Shown piece by piece: positions 24,368 through 35,805 of a stretch of 64,000 nt of DNA. Origin of the DNA: Cryptomeria japonica (lineage: Eukaryota; Streptophyta; Pinopsida; Cupressales; Cupressaceae). Made by a program: the position numbers and the translations under genes. The notes under the pieces were generated by a model. The model saw only the letters and a list, made by a program, of their open reading frames with translations, was not told where the DNA came from and made no database searches. Position 1 is the first letter of the stretch; each line of letters starts with the position of its first letter. Location: NCBI RefSeq assembly GCF_030272615.1, contig NC_081406.1:398738939-398802938 (forward strand). Reading direction: 5' to 3'.

Positions 24368-25441
24368 ATGGAGAATTTGAGAAAACAGTTGGAAGGAGCT
24401 CTTGAAGATTTTGATGTAGAAAAATTGAAGAATATCAAACTTGAAGATGATATGAGGATTGCATAGGAATTCATTAAAGGACTTCAGGAGAACCTAGTTA
24501 TAGCATAAAATAAGAGGAAGGAACTTCATGAGGAAATGCAAAAACATGATGATGAAAAGGAAACTCTTAGGGATATTGCAGAGAAGTTGAGGCAAGAGAA
24601 TAGTAACATGAGGAATGAAATGCAAGATTTAACCATGAGGCTATGTAAGGATATTTAAGATAGGAAGAAGAATGAAGAAGACTTGACTAGGAGACTTAAC
24701 GATGGAGCAAATAAAAATCTAAGACTTTGTCATGAGAATGATATGCTAAAGTGAGATCTAATTCACATGCAACATGATAAAGATGAGCTTAGGAGACAAG
24801 TTGGTATTTTGGAAAATGAGTTGATCACTGCAAATGAACACAAAGACAAATTCAAGAAAAGTTCAGAAAGATTTGATGACATGCTGAAAAGACAATAACC
24901 TGATGGAGATACAATTGGACTTGGATTTGAACATGGAGAAAGTTATGGGACTGCAAATAATCAAGATCACAGTAAACTGGTAAGACAACCTAATGCTTAT
25001 AAATTTAATGGGAAATGTTTCAATTGCAACAAATTTGGTCATAGAGAAAATCAGTGCAGATTTAGAAATAATCAGAATACAAATTTACCCACTGGTCAAT
25101 GTTCCAAATGCAATAAAGTTGGTCATAACTCAAAAAATTGCAGAATGAATGTGAAATGCTATGTTTGTGGTAGATTTGGACATTTATCTAATCAATGCAG
25201 AATACATACCAGTCAAGGATATGGAAAAGCTATTCAGAGGAATAATGTAACTTGTTATGCATGTAACAAGATTGGGCATATTGCAAACTTTTGTAGAAGC
25301 AAGACTATACGAGCAAACAATAAAGGATCTAATGAGAAGGGAAAAGAAAAGGTAAATGAAATAGAACAAGAATTTTCAAAACAATGGATTAAGAAGAGAG
25401 ATCAAAGAGTTGATGAATTTGTCTTTGCACCAGTAGAATAG
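24368..25441 (+). pseudogene. Gag-like ORF with four CCHC zinc knuckles (element A)
   Basis: The ATG at 24368 opens a Glu/Lys/Leu-rich helical frame (MENLRKQLEGALEDF...), likely coiled coil, broken by a TAG at 24464 in a CAG-type context and by other stops to about 24900. The C-terminal part is better kept. Four CX2CX4HX4C knuckles lie at 25016-25057, 25100-25141, 25157-25198 and 25253-25294, each 14 residues long with GH at the His. A Lys-rich tail ends with TAG at 25439. Knuckles of this kind bind element RNA for packaging. Four is more than the one or two usual in copia gag. The equivalent minus-strand ORF at 61130-61560 has the same spacing and the same lead-in (RQPNxxKFNG), so the arrangement is a family trait. 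It lies directly behind the primer site and 340 bp before the long ORF. Confidence 0.8.
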
Positions 25442-25779
25442 AGTAACCCTCCATCAGTAGGAGATTATTCATCGAACTAAGGAATAATCTTTAGGAGGTA
25501 TGACAACAAGTTGAAAATCATGCATTCTACTCTCGGTTGAAGGTGAGAAGTTATATTTCTTCTTTACCGACAGATATGTTAAGATTTCACTTAATCGACA
25601 AGCATTTAATGCGATAGTTGGAGAACATTTTGGTTATAAAGCACCGCAAAACCCTCATTTCAAACCACCAAGCATCCAAGCATTCAGAGAGCGCAAAATT
25701 GAGAAAAGGCATCCTAAAGGCGAAGCACCAAAGTGTTTTTCAGGCATTCAAGGATTTCAAGCAAAAGGTATTTATCGAA
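25442..25779 (+). other. Spacer between gag-like ORF and long ORF
   Basis: No protease motif (DSGxS) or integrase zinc motif is visible, which is where they would start in an ordinary copia pol. A frame in phase with the downstream ATG is open from 25618 but has no recognisable content. Confidence 0.6.
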
Positions 25780-28700
25780 ATGGCATCTTCTTCTTCTATA
25801 CTTGAATTTATTGCAAACCCTACTATGGTAGAGAACATTAAGCACCCTGGACCTATATTTAAAATCATCCTTGAAATCGCAAAGCAAGATGATTCTATTA
25901 GAGCTTTTTCAAAAATTCCAAAAGGAGTCGCTTTTGCTGAAGAACCAAGAATTTAGGTTCAAATGAATTAAAGAACATGTACAATGATGTTATTACCGAT
26001 GAACAAGGTTTGGTTAAACCAAAGCATAAGATAGTTGAGGACTTACGATTTGTTGAAATTCTAAACATACCTGAATTTCCGAAGGAGGTAGTTTGTCTTA
26101 TACTAAGCAGAGTTCATGGAGAGTTTATGTGGCTAGACTCTGTTTTTAAAATCTCAAAGGAAGCAATCAAGGAATTTATTGGTTTACCCTCAACCAGTAG
26201 TAGGCCTGACAAAACAAAGAAGATACCTAACAAGGGTGTTATGGACCTAACCGGAGCCACATCTGATAATAGATCTCTTAGGGTTAATGATATTACTGAT
26301 GCAAATGTGAGATATGTGAGCATGGCACTTGGCTATAGAGTAACTCATGCAGATAGATTAAATTCAGTTTCTAGTTTGTGTATTCACAATGCATATGAGA
26401 TGGTTAAGAACAATGCTAGGATTGATATCTGTGAATGGCTTAAGGATGAACTGATAGATAACCTGAAAAAGAATAAGGGTAACAAGAAGGGGACATTCCA
26501 TTTTGGCAACCTACTTGTGTGTTTGATGCTATACTTCACCAAAGATATACCCGACATTGGTCATAAGGACTTTGGATTTGACATCTCGGTAGGAAAACAA
26601 ATCATGGGAGATATTACCAGTATGGGCTCTAACAGTGATAACATTATAGAAGACTACTTCAAAAACTTCCAAACTAAGATTAAAGCTAGAGAAAGGATAC
26701 CACAAAGTATTATAGACAAGTATGATAAGAAAATTTTATTTGTAATCAAACGTGATGAAACATGGATGGAAGTTATTACTCCTAGAACTATTTGGATAAC
26801 AGAAATAGGATATGAAGTTGATCTGAATGTTCTTAAGGCTTATGCTAAGACACTTCTTGATCCACCTAGGGAACCTTCAGAAGAAATTTTTGGCAGTGTT
26901 GAGACTATTGAGAGTGTTGTTTCGATGCAGAAGCAAAGGAAAAGAAGAGAAAAATTTATCATGGATGCATCCAAAATGGCTAAGGAGGTTAAGGAAAATG
27001 TAATGAACTTGAGTGGTATATCTGCTAGTGAACTGGAAGGATTGGAACCAGTAGCTCATGTTTTACCGGTTGTCACTTCTTTGGATACATACAGTGGAAA
27101 AGCAAATGAGTTCAAGAGAGTTGAAAGGAAGAAGAGGAAAAGCCCACTGGTAGCATCTCCTTCTCCCAAAAGGACTAGAAAATTAAGGAAGAAGAAGCAG
27201 GTTGTAAGGGATCCTAAGAAGAAGTTAACTCCAAAGAAGAAGCAAGAACCTAAGGCACCGAATACCCTTACACCAGAGGAACTGATAAATGAAATAACAC
27301 AAGAAGGTAATCTCAGTAATGTGAGCAAATTGTATCATTCTTACAAAGATTCTGACAAGGAGACAATAGAGGCTAGTATTATTTTTCATCTAGACATCTA
27401 TAAGAAGGTTTTGATTGAAGTTATAGATGATCTGCCAAATGAATTGTATCTAAGATTAGAGGCTAAAAGAATTTCAGTGATGGAATTGGATAAAAAGTTA
27501 AAAGTTGAAACATTATTGGCAGTGCACCCTGTAAATTCTAAAGAGAAAATTGATGAACTGATTTCTGAAGCAAACTAGTCAGTTTTTGTGAGTGGAAACT
27601 GACAGGTTAGCCTAATGGCTGGGAGAGTGAAAGAGATAGCAGATGAAACTGTAGACAAATGGGACATATTTTTCATTGAAAAAGAAAAGAAAGAAGAAAG
27701 GGAGAGACAAAAATTGGATAAGTCTTTTGCCAAGGTATATCAAAAGGATAAGGATAGAGGTAAAGGTAAAATTGGTAGTGTACCTTCTATAAGGGTAGTA
27801 GATAACCTTCCCCCACCAGCACAAGACACCCCACCAATAACTTCAACAACACTGATACATACAGACAATCAACCGAATAAGGTAACTGAAGAAGTAACTC
27901 ATGATGACACTAACCTAGATTCTAAAATCCTTTTCACTATGAATGTAGATACACAAGATTTTAACATTGTTGTGGATAAAGAGACTGTAGAGGTTAAGAC
28001 AACTGATGCTACAAATAGTGAGATCTCTGAGTCACCAACACAAACTACTGAATCTCATAACATCGAAATACCAACAGAAGCTGAGAAACTGACAGATGCA
28101 GAGGTACTTACATAGACTGAAAAATCAGCTGAAGTAGAAGTAATAACATAGAGTGAGAAACCGGCAGAAACTATAAATAAAGAGGAAACAATTGATGGAA
28201 ACAAGGAGGAAATTGTTAAGGCAATTGGTCAAAAATGAGTTGAAAGGAAATTTATTACTGAACTGAGCACATCTGCTACTGATTTCCGACCCACTAATGT
28301 AATAGATGTTCTTTTGGATTCAATTAAGAGGATAACATATTGCAATGCCTTAGCATTTAAGGCTATTGATGACACATTACCTATTTTGAAGATAATTGCA
28401 CCAACCTATAAGATAGATCACATTGATGATTCTTTAGGTAAATTGGATGCATTGTCCAAATTTATTGTTGAAAATGTTCTAAGTATAGATAAGGTGAATG
28501 AGGAAAATATTAAGGAAAGAGTGAACAAAGAGAAAGGTGAATTCTTTGAGAAAACTATCATAGACTGTACTGAGCACATGGATTCATTATTACCGATACT
28601 TAACTCAACAATTTTAGAATATAAGGAGTTGTATAGTGAAGCTTGCAAGCCTCACCACCTGATTGAAGATATTGATGGGGAAATTAAGAAGACACAAAAG

Positions 28701-29098
28701 GAGATAGATGACATTGCAGATAATTTGATAGGTTCTTCGGAACTTACCTCAGTTTTTGAAGAGGAAATGGCAGTTATAAGGAAAAGTTAGAGAAAATTGA
28801 GAAAGAGAAAGCAAGGATAAGGTTAAAGGCCCGGGAATTGAAAAGAAAACTTGGTCCAAGATTAGATAGTCTTATTACTCAGCAGGTTGAGCTATCAAAG
28901 GCAACAATTCAAGGAGAATGGTCACCGAAGCAACAAATGCACTATCTGACCGGCATGATCCAATAGACAAAAAACCATTATCTCTGACAGTAACAAATTC
29001 ATGCAAAGCCTGAATCTACTTTTGGCAGATATCTTTCAAATTATACTCAACCGGTTACAGGCTATGAGGTATAATTTGGATACTCTTTGACTATTTTT
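25780..29098 (+). pseudogene. Long ORF of unknown function (about 1,100 codons) in element A
   Basis: I do not recognise a named family with certainty. The ATG at 25780 gives MASSSSILEF and runs to a TAG at 25954. A frame change follows, and then 533 intact codons run from 25977 to 27578. The order of parts is: an N-terminal domain (to about 26500) with GEFMWLDSVFKISKEAI and IGLP, a pattern reminiscent of plant transposon-associated domains; a helical middle; a strongly basic KKRK/KKKQ-rich stretch at 27120-27250 that looks like a nuclear-localisation signal; then helical segments. After 27578 it continues in shifted frames through an acidic Thr/Glu-rich linker (27615-28115) and a coiled-coil-like segment (28314-28790), fading near 29098. 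A homologous minus-strand ORF lies at 53264-60582. No transmembrane helix is obvious. A role in the element's life cycle is inferred only from its conservation between the two copies; a degraded env-like ORF of the SIRE kind is the main alternative. Confidence 0.65.
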
Positions 29099-31959
29099 GA
29101 CATCCTTTGTCATTGATGCTGTGAGCCCCCACCCCGACTCAGTCTAGCATTTTAGTGGTTTTTATGTTGAGGCCATTATGGATGCTTTATTTTTATGCAT
29201 TTTGGATTTAGAACTTATATGATTCCATGATTGGGATAACATTGCTATATGTTGATGCTTCATTTATATGCTTAATGATATAGAACACTACATGATTTTG
29301 AATAGGATGAATTTGCGGTGATAAATGTCGTTATTGGATTTGCAGGACTTTACTGTGATGATAGAAATAGGATGTATGTTTTATGTGTGGATCAAAATTA
29401 TGAGAATTAGGATAATTGCTTATGTGAAATTACTTGGATATAAGATGTATTAAATTGTTCAAATGTAAATTGTATGCAAGTGTTTGATGTGTATTATTAT
29501 TCTTGTGTTTTATATTATATGAGGTTATTTGAAGTTACTAATGTGTAATTGAGATGTGCAGGAAGTTATCCATGTGACCATGGAAATATTACGGAGAACC
29601 AAACCTAGACCTCTGTATGTTCGTAAAACCAGGGTTTGTCTATTTGCAGAGACAACACCCCATTTGTGTCGTATTTTATTCGTAATAGTAAATGATGCAT
29701 GTGTGTTAAATGTTATTTAATTGATATATGTAAATCCAACAAGAGACACGATTTCATGTATAATTTTGTAAAAGTATTTTCTTTGTGTCACTTGACACAT
29801 GTGTGGATATATGTTTGAGTTTTTAAATTTGTCTCTTGGAGGGAAATTGTTTAACTGTAGCTTTTTCAATTAATGTATTGAGATTCCATAAATGCCTTGG
29901 GTAAAGAATCTTTGGGATGGTCAACATAGGTTTGACCCGAAAATAAACTTCAGAGGGGTTAAAAAAGGGTTAAATGGACACCTAGGGGTAGTTTGATAGG
30001 GTTTCCTAAAGCCCATAAGGTATACCTAAGGGTTAGGGGTAATTTTAGGCAAGTTTCTACTCCCATGTGACCTTTTAGACACCCTAAAAAAGTGACTTTT
30101 CCAAGTTGTACGAAAATTGAAATTAGAAGACTTGAACTAAGTTGTAAACCTTCCTTTTCGAATGAGAGTTCTCTTTCCCATTTTACCTTAGCTTCCTTTT
30201 TAGTTTTTAGAAACTTGTGAGAACTCTCACAATGGGCTTCTTAAGCAAGAATTAGAAAATTAGTGGGAAATCAACCACTCTCCATTTTTGGAGACAAAAG
30301 AAGTTTGAAAAGAAAAAGATAGATTTGGGATTTAGAATTTTGGCTGAGGGTAGAAAGAGAAGACTTGTGGAATTGGGCTGCTCATCCTCAACAAAACTAG
30401 CATACCTTTGGGTAGTTTAAGGTTGGTTTTACTTTTCTTGTAATGTTTTCTTATTGCATGTTGTTTTGAAAGAATTGCTTGTATAAAAGACTAGTTTTTG
30501 GTGCATGTATTTCTTGGAAATTTATTTGGTGTTTTGTGCGTATGCAATTTATGTGTTTTGAGAGTAATCAAGACCTCCTACTCTTGGGAGAGCGGATGGT
30601 CTTGTGGGTGGTATAAGTGACAACCCTCGAGTGAGAGGCTCTCGTTATGAGAGTGATCACAAGGGATTTTATGTGACCCTTGCTGCATGGCTTGTTTATG
30701 CATTGGGGGTCATAAGGAGGGAAATAAGGCATGAATGCTTTGGGAGGCATAAGGAATATGGGGTTGTTATACTTGATGTATTTGGGTTTCCATGAGGTGG
30801 CTATATGTTTTTCCATACTTGCAGTCTCCTCAGGGTACTTGGTCCACTACCACCCTTGAAAAGACATCACAAATGTGTGGTGCAGTGTAGCCTGGGTTAG
30901 GATTGTGTTTGAGTTTGTGTATTTTCCATCTTTTGTGTTTGTATGTGTGTTACCTGTCTAGGGATTGGTTCTCTGAGCTCAGGGGTGGCTACCAGTTAGC
31001 CTAGGCTAGGAGGTGAGCTCTCCATGGTCATAGCTTTGATTTAATTATAGGTTGTTAGAAGAAAATAGCAGGACAAGTAGATGTGGCTGGATTTAGTTGT
31101 TGCAGAAAAATGTTGTAATGTAATTAATGTTCTTTGAAAGTTCTCACTTAATTGAAAGGAGAGACCTACTTGTAAAGTGACTATAAAGACTTGGGAATAT
31201 GTTTAAAGTTATATAATATTTATTCATGCAATACTACAGAAAAGAAAGAAGTATCTTTGGTTTAGTTTTCTAAATTTCTGAAAGATAACATTGTTGTGTT
31301 TTAGGATATTTTGATAAGAAAGAGATTTATTTATTCCTTTTATGCATTTAAACACAAATATTAGTAAAGAAATGGATTTGATTTGCATGCATGTAGGAGG
31401 CTGAAAATAAAAGCATTTAGATCAATCCAAGAAAATGTAAAAGTCATTTTATTTAATTCTGTGATTGTATTTTTTTTAAAATTTTAGAAAATAAGAGCAA
31501 AGAATTTATAGCCATCTCTAAGGTTTCTAGATTAATAAATTATAGCTATATTAAGTTGCTGTTAAATTTATTAAAATTTGTCATTTAAATAGTTACTGTA
31601 GAATTTGCAAAGTCTGTCAATTTATTTATTGCAGAAAATGAAAATCATAATCTATTATAGTTTTATTTAAATAAAATCTAGATTTATTTAGTTGCTAGTA
31701 AATTTATTAAATTTAGTCATTTATATAGTTGAAGTTAGGATTTATTAAATACTGACATTATTTATATGTAGAAAATAACATCTACAGTAAACAGTTTAAT
31801 TACTTTACTTTTGCTGTAAGTGAATCATAATTTTTCATAATCCATCTATTTTATTTTTGCATCTAGGAAACTTATGAAAAGAAATAAATCAAAAGAAAAC
31901 AATATAATACTTCAGTATTCTGTTCGAATACATACCTGAAATCAAAATACTATGGTCTA

Positions 31960-32235
31960 TTCCTTATATAATTTTTGTCATATAAAATATATATATTTAT
32001 ATAAATACATAATTTATATACATGCAAATTACATGTATATTCTTATATATATTTATATAAAATATATTTATATAAATACCCACGAAAATAAATATATATA
32101 TATATACCTATATACATATAAAAATGCATATATATATAAATATATTTATATACATATAAACATATATATATATAAATATAAATATATATAATTATATTTA
32201 AAAAATATATATAAAAAAAAATATAATAAAAAAAT
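31960..32235. repeat. TA-rich low-complexity tract
   Basis: Almost unbroken TATATA/ATAAATA repeats. A frame through it reads as Tyr/Ile repeats and is not a gene. Confidence 0.9.
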
Positions 32236-32295
32236 TTAATAGCAAGGGAAAAGAAGAGGGGGTGGGTCGGGCTGAGACCCACTATGTTTTCACAT

Positions 32296-32460
32296 AGTGG
32301 GCGGCATCCAAGGGACCGCCACTGTGTGAGCACTAGTGGGCGGCGCCCTTGGCACCGCCACTGTGTGAACACACAGTGAGCGGCGCCTCAGCACTGCCAC
32401 TGTGTGAACACACAGTGAGCGGCACCCGCGACACCGCCACTGTGTGGTCACACAGTGGGC
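32296..32460 (+). repeat. GC-rich 39-40-bp tandem array with palindromic joints
   Basis: AGTGGGCGGC or AGTGAGCGGC begins units at 32296, 32335, 32375, 32414 and 32454. Each unit ends ACYGCCACTGTGTG, and junctions form near-perfect palindromes (CACTGTGTG, two bases, CACACAGTG). CpG-rich in an AT-rich setting. Frames through it on the minus strand are repeat artefacts. Confidence 0.9.
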
Positions 32461-33324
32461 GACACTGGCCGGGAGAGACTGCCGCTCCCCCCCTCCAACA
32501 AACAATGCCTCCGCCCATCTGCCATTGCCACCGTTGGGGTTCCCAATCGGCCCTGCATAAAACCTCAAAAAATATATATATAAAACCCTAGCCCGGGTAG
32601 GGCTAGGGTATTAATAAAAAATGGTAAAATTATAATATAGGGGGTATTTTATAATGTAAAATCCCTAGCTAGGGTTTGCATGGCTTGGTTTTTATAAAGT
32701 TTGGGAAATTGTTATAGTAATTAAATATATATATTTATATATATTTTTATATATAAATAAAAATATTTATATGCACATATATGAAAATATAAATAGAAAG
32801 TTGTGGAAATATAAAGCATATCTTTAGATTTTAATATTTATTTAGTGTTGTAGATTCTTATGAGTATATAAAATCAAGTGGGCGGATTTAATTAACAAAC
32901 TTGGATATAGTTTTCTTTTGGAATTAAACCTTATAGGACGTTATCGTCATGGACTTAATTTTACCTTGGTTAATTTAAATTAAAGCACATTCTAATTATG
33001 AATTAAAATGAATGCTAGGAGAATGATTTTAAATAGCTTCCTAAAATCAATTAATGGCTATCCGAGATTAATTTTGCCTGTGTCAATTAATTATCTGAAT
33101 TAGTTGATTTATTATATTCGAGTAGACAATAAAACTATTCACTTAGAATTCCGCATTTAATTTTTATTTAATTTTGAATATTTGAGCTAGTAGATAAAGT
33201 TAATCTAAACATAGTTAAGAAAAAACATGTTGTAGCATTTTATATTTGTCGATTTAATGTTTTTAAAAGTCATGTTTAAAAAAAAAAAATTAACCCAATC
33301 TTGCCCTAAATTTTTGGCATGACA

Positions 33325-33498
33325 GATGCCAAAGGGGGAGTAGTATGGAGAAAAATGATTGAAAGAAAATGCACATAAGAGATCACTTGCTCAAGGGGAG
33401 CAAAATTGTTTTTGAGGATCATTTTTTGGACTTCATTTTTAGACAACAGTTTTTGAATTTTTCTCATGAGTGTTGCCATCATTGCCAAAGGGGGAGAT
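33325..33498 (+). other. 3' non-coding end of element A with repeated polypurine-like motifs
   Basis: GCCAAAGGGGGAG occurs at 33328 and again at 33484, where GCCAAAGGGGGAGATTG abuts the 3' LTR. The second is the functional polypurine tract by position. Confidence 0.85.
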
Positions 33499-34347
33499 TG
33501 TTGGAATTCTACACTCACATGAGAATGATTTATGTTGTCATTGATGGAAACCAACCGGTAATAGGATTTTATAGGTTCACTGGCATCACAGACATCATTC
33601 ACCGGCACCAGCATGCACATTCACCAACATCTAGATTACACTGGCAATGAAGCATACCGACACTCAGGCCGACATGGGATAAAGTTTTGTTTATATGAAT
33701 TGTATTGTAATATGATTAATTATCTTTAAGCTGACATGATGTATTGTAAAGACTCATATATGTATGAGATCTTATAGGTCCTTTTTGATATAGCATAGAG
33801 AGGCAATTATGTAATGGTGTTATGTAGAAGATAGAGAAAAGATTTTGTAATAAAGAAGATAGGTTATGGGAGTGAATATCATTCACCGACACGTTTTTGG
33901 TTAAGGTTTCTAACAGATCTTAAACTGGTACTAAATCAAGCATTGCAGATGCTAATTTGAGCAGTACATTATCTTGGATTTAATTATCCATTTTGTAGTC
34001 AATGAGACTCTTTCATTGAGCAGTGCGCTCTAGGCCGTTGGCCTTCCTGGATGTGCAAGCCCCTATTGTAAGCAATATTTATTCTTATTGGACAGTGAGT
34101 AAATATTGTTGGTCACAAATCCCACTGAGGTTTTTCCCACACCAGGTTTCCTCGCTAGAATATCTTGTGTTATGGTGTGCATTTATGCTGTCTCTATTAT
34201 TTCTCTTTGTTGCATTATTACTTGTTTACCGGTACAATAATTTGGGTTGCAAAGTTATAAATAAGTTCAAATATTCCATTAACTAGTTAGACACTAATTC
34301 ACCCCCCCCCCCTCTTAGTGTCTTTGGGACTATCATTGCATCTAACA
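33499..34347 (+). repeat. 3' LTR of copia-like element A
   Basis: 849 bp, TGTTGGAATT...CATCTAACA. Matches 23475-24296 with small indels. The poly-C tract here is 11 bases (about 34301) against 8 in the 5' LTR. Confidence 0.9.
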
Positions 34348-35604
34348 GGATGATGCCTCTTGTTCCCTACTTTTTCTCCCCCAATTTTGGGAGCATGTTT
34401 TGGTAGTATTTTTATGTTTAAATCCAAAGGATTGCAAAATTATATTGATTCTAGGTTGGCCTATGATCAAAAACAAAGTTAGGGTTCCATACATATAGCT
34501 TTCTCTTTCCTCATTTGAAGGATCCATCTAGCAATTTTGAAGCCTCTTGTGAAGTGAAAGTGAAGGTTTATGTGGAGTCTTCAACCAACAAATCAAGCAT
34601 CTATCAAGTTTGCATCAATCATCTTCATCATCAATTGGAGCTTTGAAGACTTTGAAGAATAATAAGAGATCACTGATTGTTGATTGGATTGTACCTCTCC
34701 CTTAGGGTTTGGTATGGTTTCATGTTATTTTCATGTCTTTGTATGAACTTCATAATGATCATTTTAAGATTTACATTCATGCTTTAGATCCATTATTTCA
34801 TTTGTGATTTGAAGCATTTACATTTACATTTACACTCATTTAGGGTTTACTCTCAAGTGTAGGGTATAACTCTAGATTTACTTTCTTGTCCATTTTAGGA
34901 TCTTGCATACACACAAGATTCTTGCACACACACTTTTAATACATTATTGGTTGTTTGTGGAGGTGGAAACCACCAAAACAAGGGGTTTGACTGAGGTAAC
35001 ACCCTATATAGCCACCTAGACACAATTTTTCAAGTTGTAGGTGTAGATATAGAAATCTGATAGACACACGATCTTCAGAACTGATATAACACATAGGTAC
35101 AAATTCAAGGCCAGAGGCAAGTCCCATTTTTCTGGGATGAAGGCATGGTGCCCTGGTCCTCCCATTTTTTTTGCTTCTTTTGGTGGTTTGACAATGCAAA
35201 GTCTCAAATAGTAGTTTCCAGAAGTGCAACTCTATGTGCAGTATCAGGGACCAAGGCGTGGTGCCCTGGTCCTGCTCAGTCATGCTTAGATTTTGGTGAT
35301 ATGTGCACATCTGAATTCAATTTCCTACTCTGTACTTTGTGTCTCAGTCTTAGATCTACATTTTTCTGTATTTCAGTTTATATTTGCACTTTTTCTTATC
35401 TCCTTAGCCTTGTTGATCATTTCATTACATTCACACATCTCCTCTTCATAGCAGTAAATGAATACAAACCCTAAAGATATTCCTTGACTCTCTCTTGCAA
35501 GAACTAGTCAAAGTGAATCACCTCCTTAGGCTCTTTTGTATTCCAATGTGTGCATGAGAGGGGGATAGGTCTTAGCTTGCTTGATTCCATTTTCATCCAT
35601 CACA
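34348..35604 (+). repeat. 5' LTR of the gypsy element, second part
   Basis: Resumes after the target duplication and follows 47475-48755: CCCCAATTTTGGGAGCATGT, AGTCTTCAACCAACAAATCA, GGAGGTGGAAACCACCAAAA, ending CATCCATCACA. Frames inside it are accidental. Confidence 0.85.
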
Positions 35605-35627
35605 TTTTGGTGAACCCGACGTGAATC
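35605..35627 (+). other. Primer-binding site region of the gypsy element
   Basis: TTTTGGTGAACCCGACGTG directly follows the LTR. The TGG start and position fit a primer site. It is not the initiator-Met sequence, and I could not assign the tRNA. Confidence 0.65.
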
Positions 35628-35805
35628 CAACCTTCTTAGATCTGCAATTTTTGATTAAATCTTATTATTGCATCTTTCTTTTCTATCAAAAACATTAAAA
35701 AAATAAAAAATATTGTCATATGCATTTTATGTTCACTTCTTAAACATATATCTCATGCCCTTTTATGTTTGCAATTAGTTAATCACATAACTGCTTCATT
35801 GTTTA

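Larger units (their letters stand above)
29120..33324 (+). mobile_element. 4.2-kb solo LTR inside element A
   Basis: Starts TGTGAGCCCCCACCCCGAC and ends TTTTTGGCATGACA, with a perfect target duplication GATGC (29115-29119 and 33325-33329). It matches the 54425-58581 insertion along its length in the same orientation. Shared blocks include GTGACCATGGAA, GGAGAACCAAACCTAGAC, TGTGTCACTTGACAC and a GC-rich tandem array about 1 kb from the right end. No gag or pol is inside, and the ends are not repeated internally, so a solo LTR is the simplest reading. The strand is set by the agreement of the two copies only. Confidence 0.8.
23475..34347 (+). mobile_element. Copia-like element A: gag plus a long unknown ORF, no pol
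   Basis: LTRs at 23475-24296 and 33499-34347 share the start (TGTcgg/TGTtgg, then ATTCTACACTCACA) and the end TTGCATCTAACA. The target duplication is AGATG (23470) and GGATG (34348), one change, and the interrupted LTR sequence rejoins correctly across it. A perfect Met primer site follows the 5' LTR, and GCCAAAGGGGGAGATTG precedes the 3' LTR. Inside are a four-knuckle gag-like ORF and one long ORF of unknown function; no protease, integrase or RT motif is visible. A 4.2-kb solo LTR has landed just after the long ORF. LTR and polypurine style point to the SIRE/Maximus part of Ty1/copia. Confidence 0.8.

Noticed and set aside
32043-32568. Minus-strand ORFs with repeated VAVxxC-like protein
   Set aside because: Translation of the GC tandem array and the TA tract; not conserved as protein in the other LTR copy.
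34936-35474. ORFs on both strands that also appear near 48060-48615
   Set aside because: The similarity is explained by the two LTRs of the gypsy element; neither frame is conserved better than the DNA.
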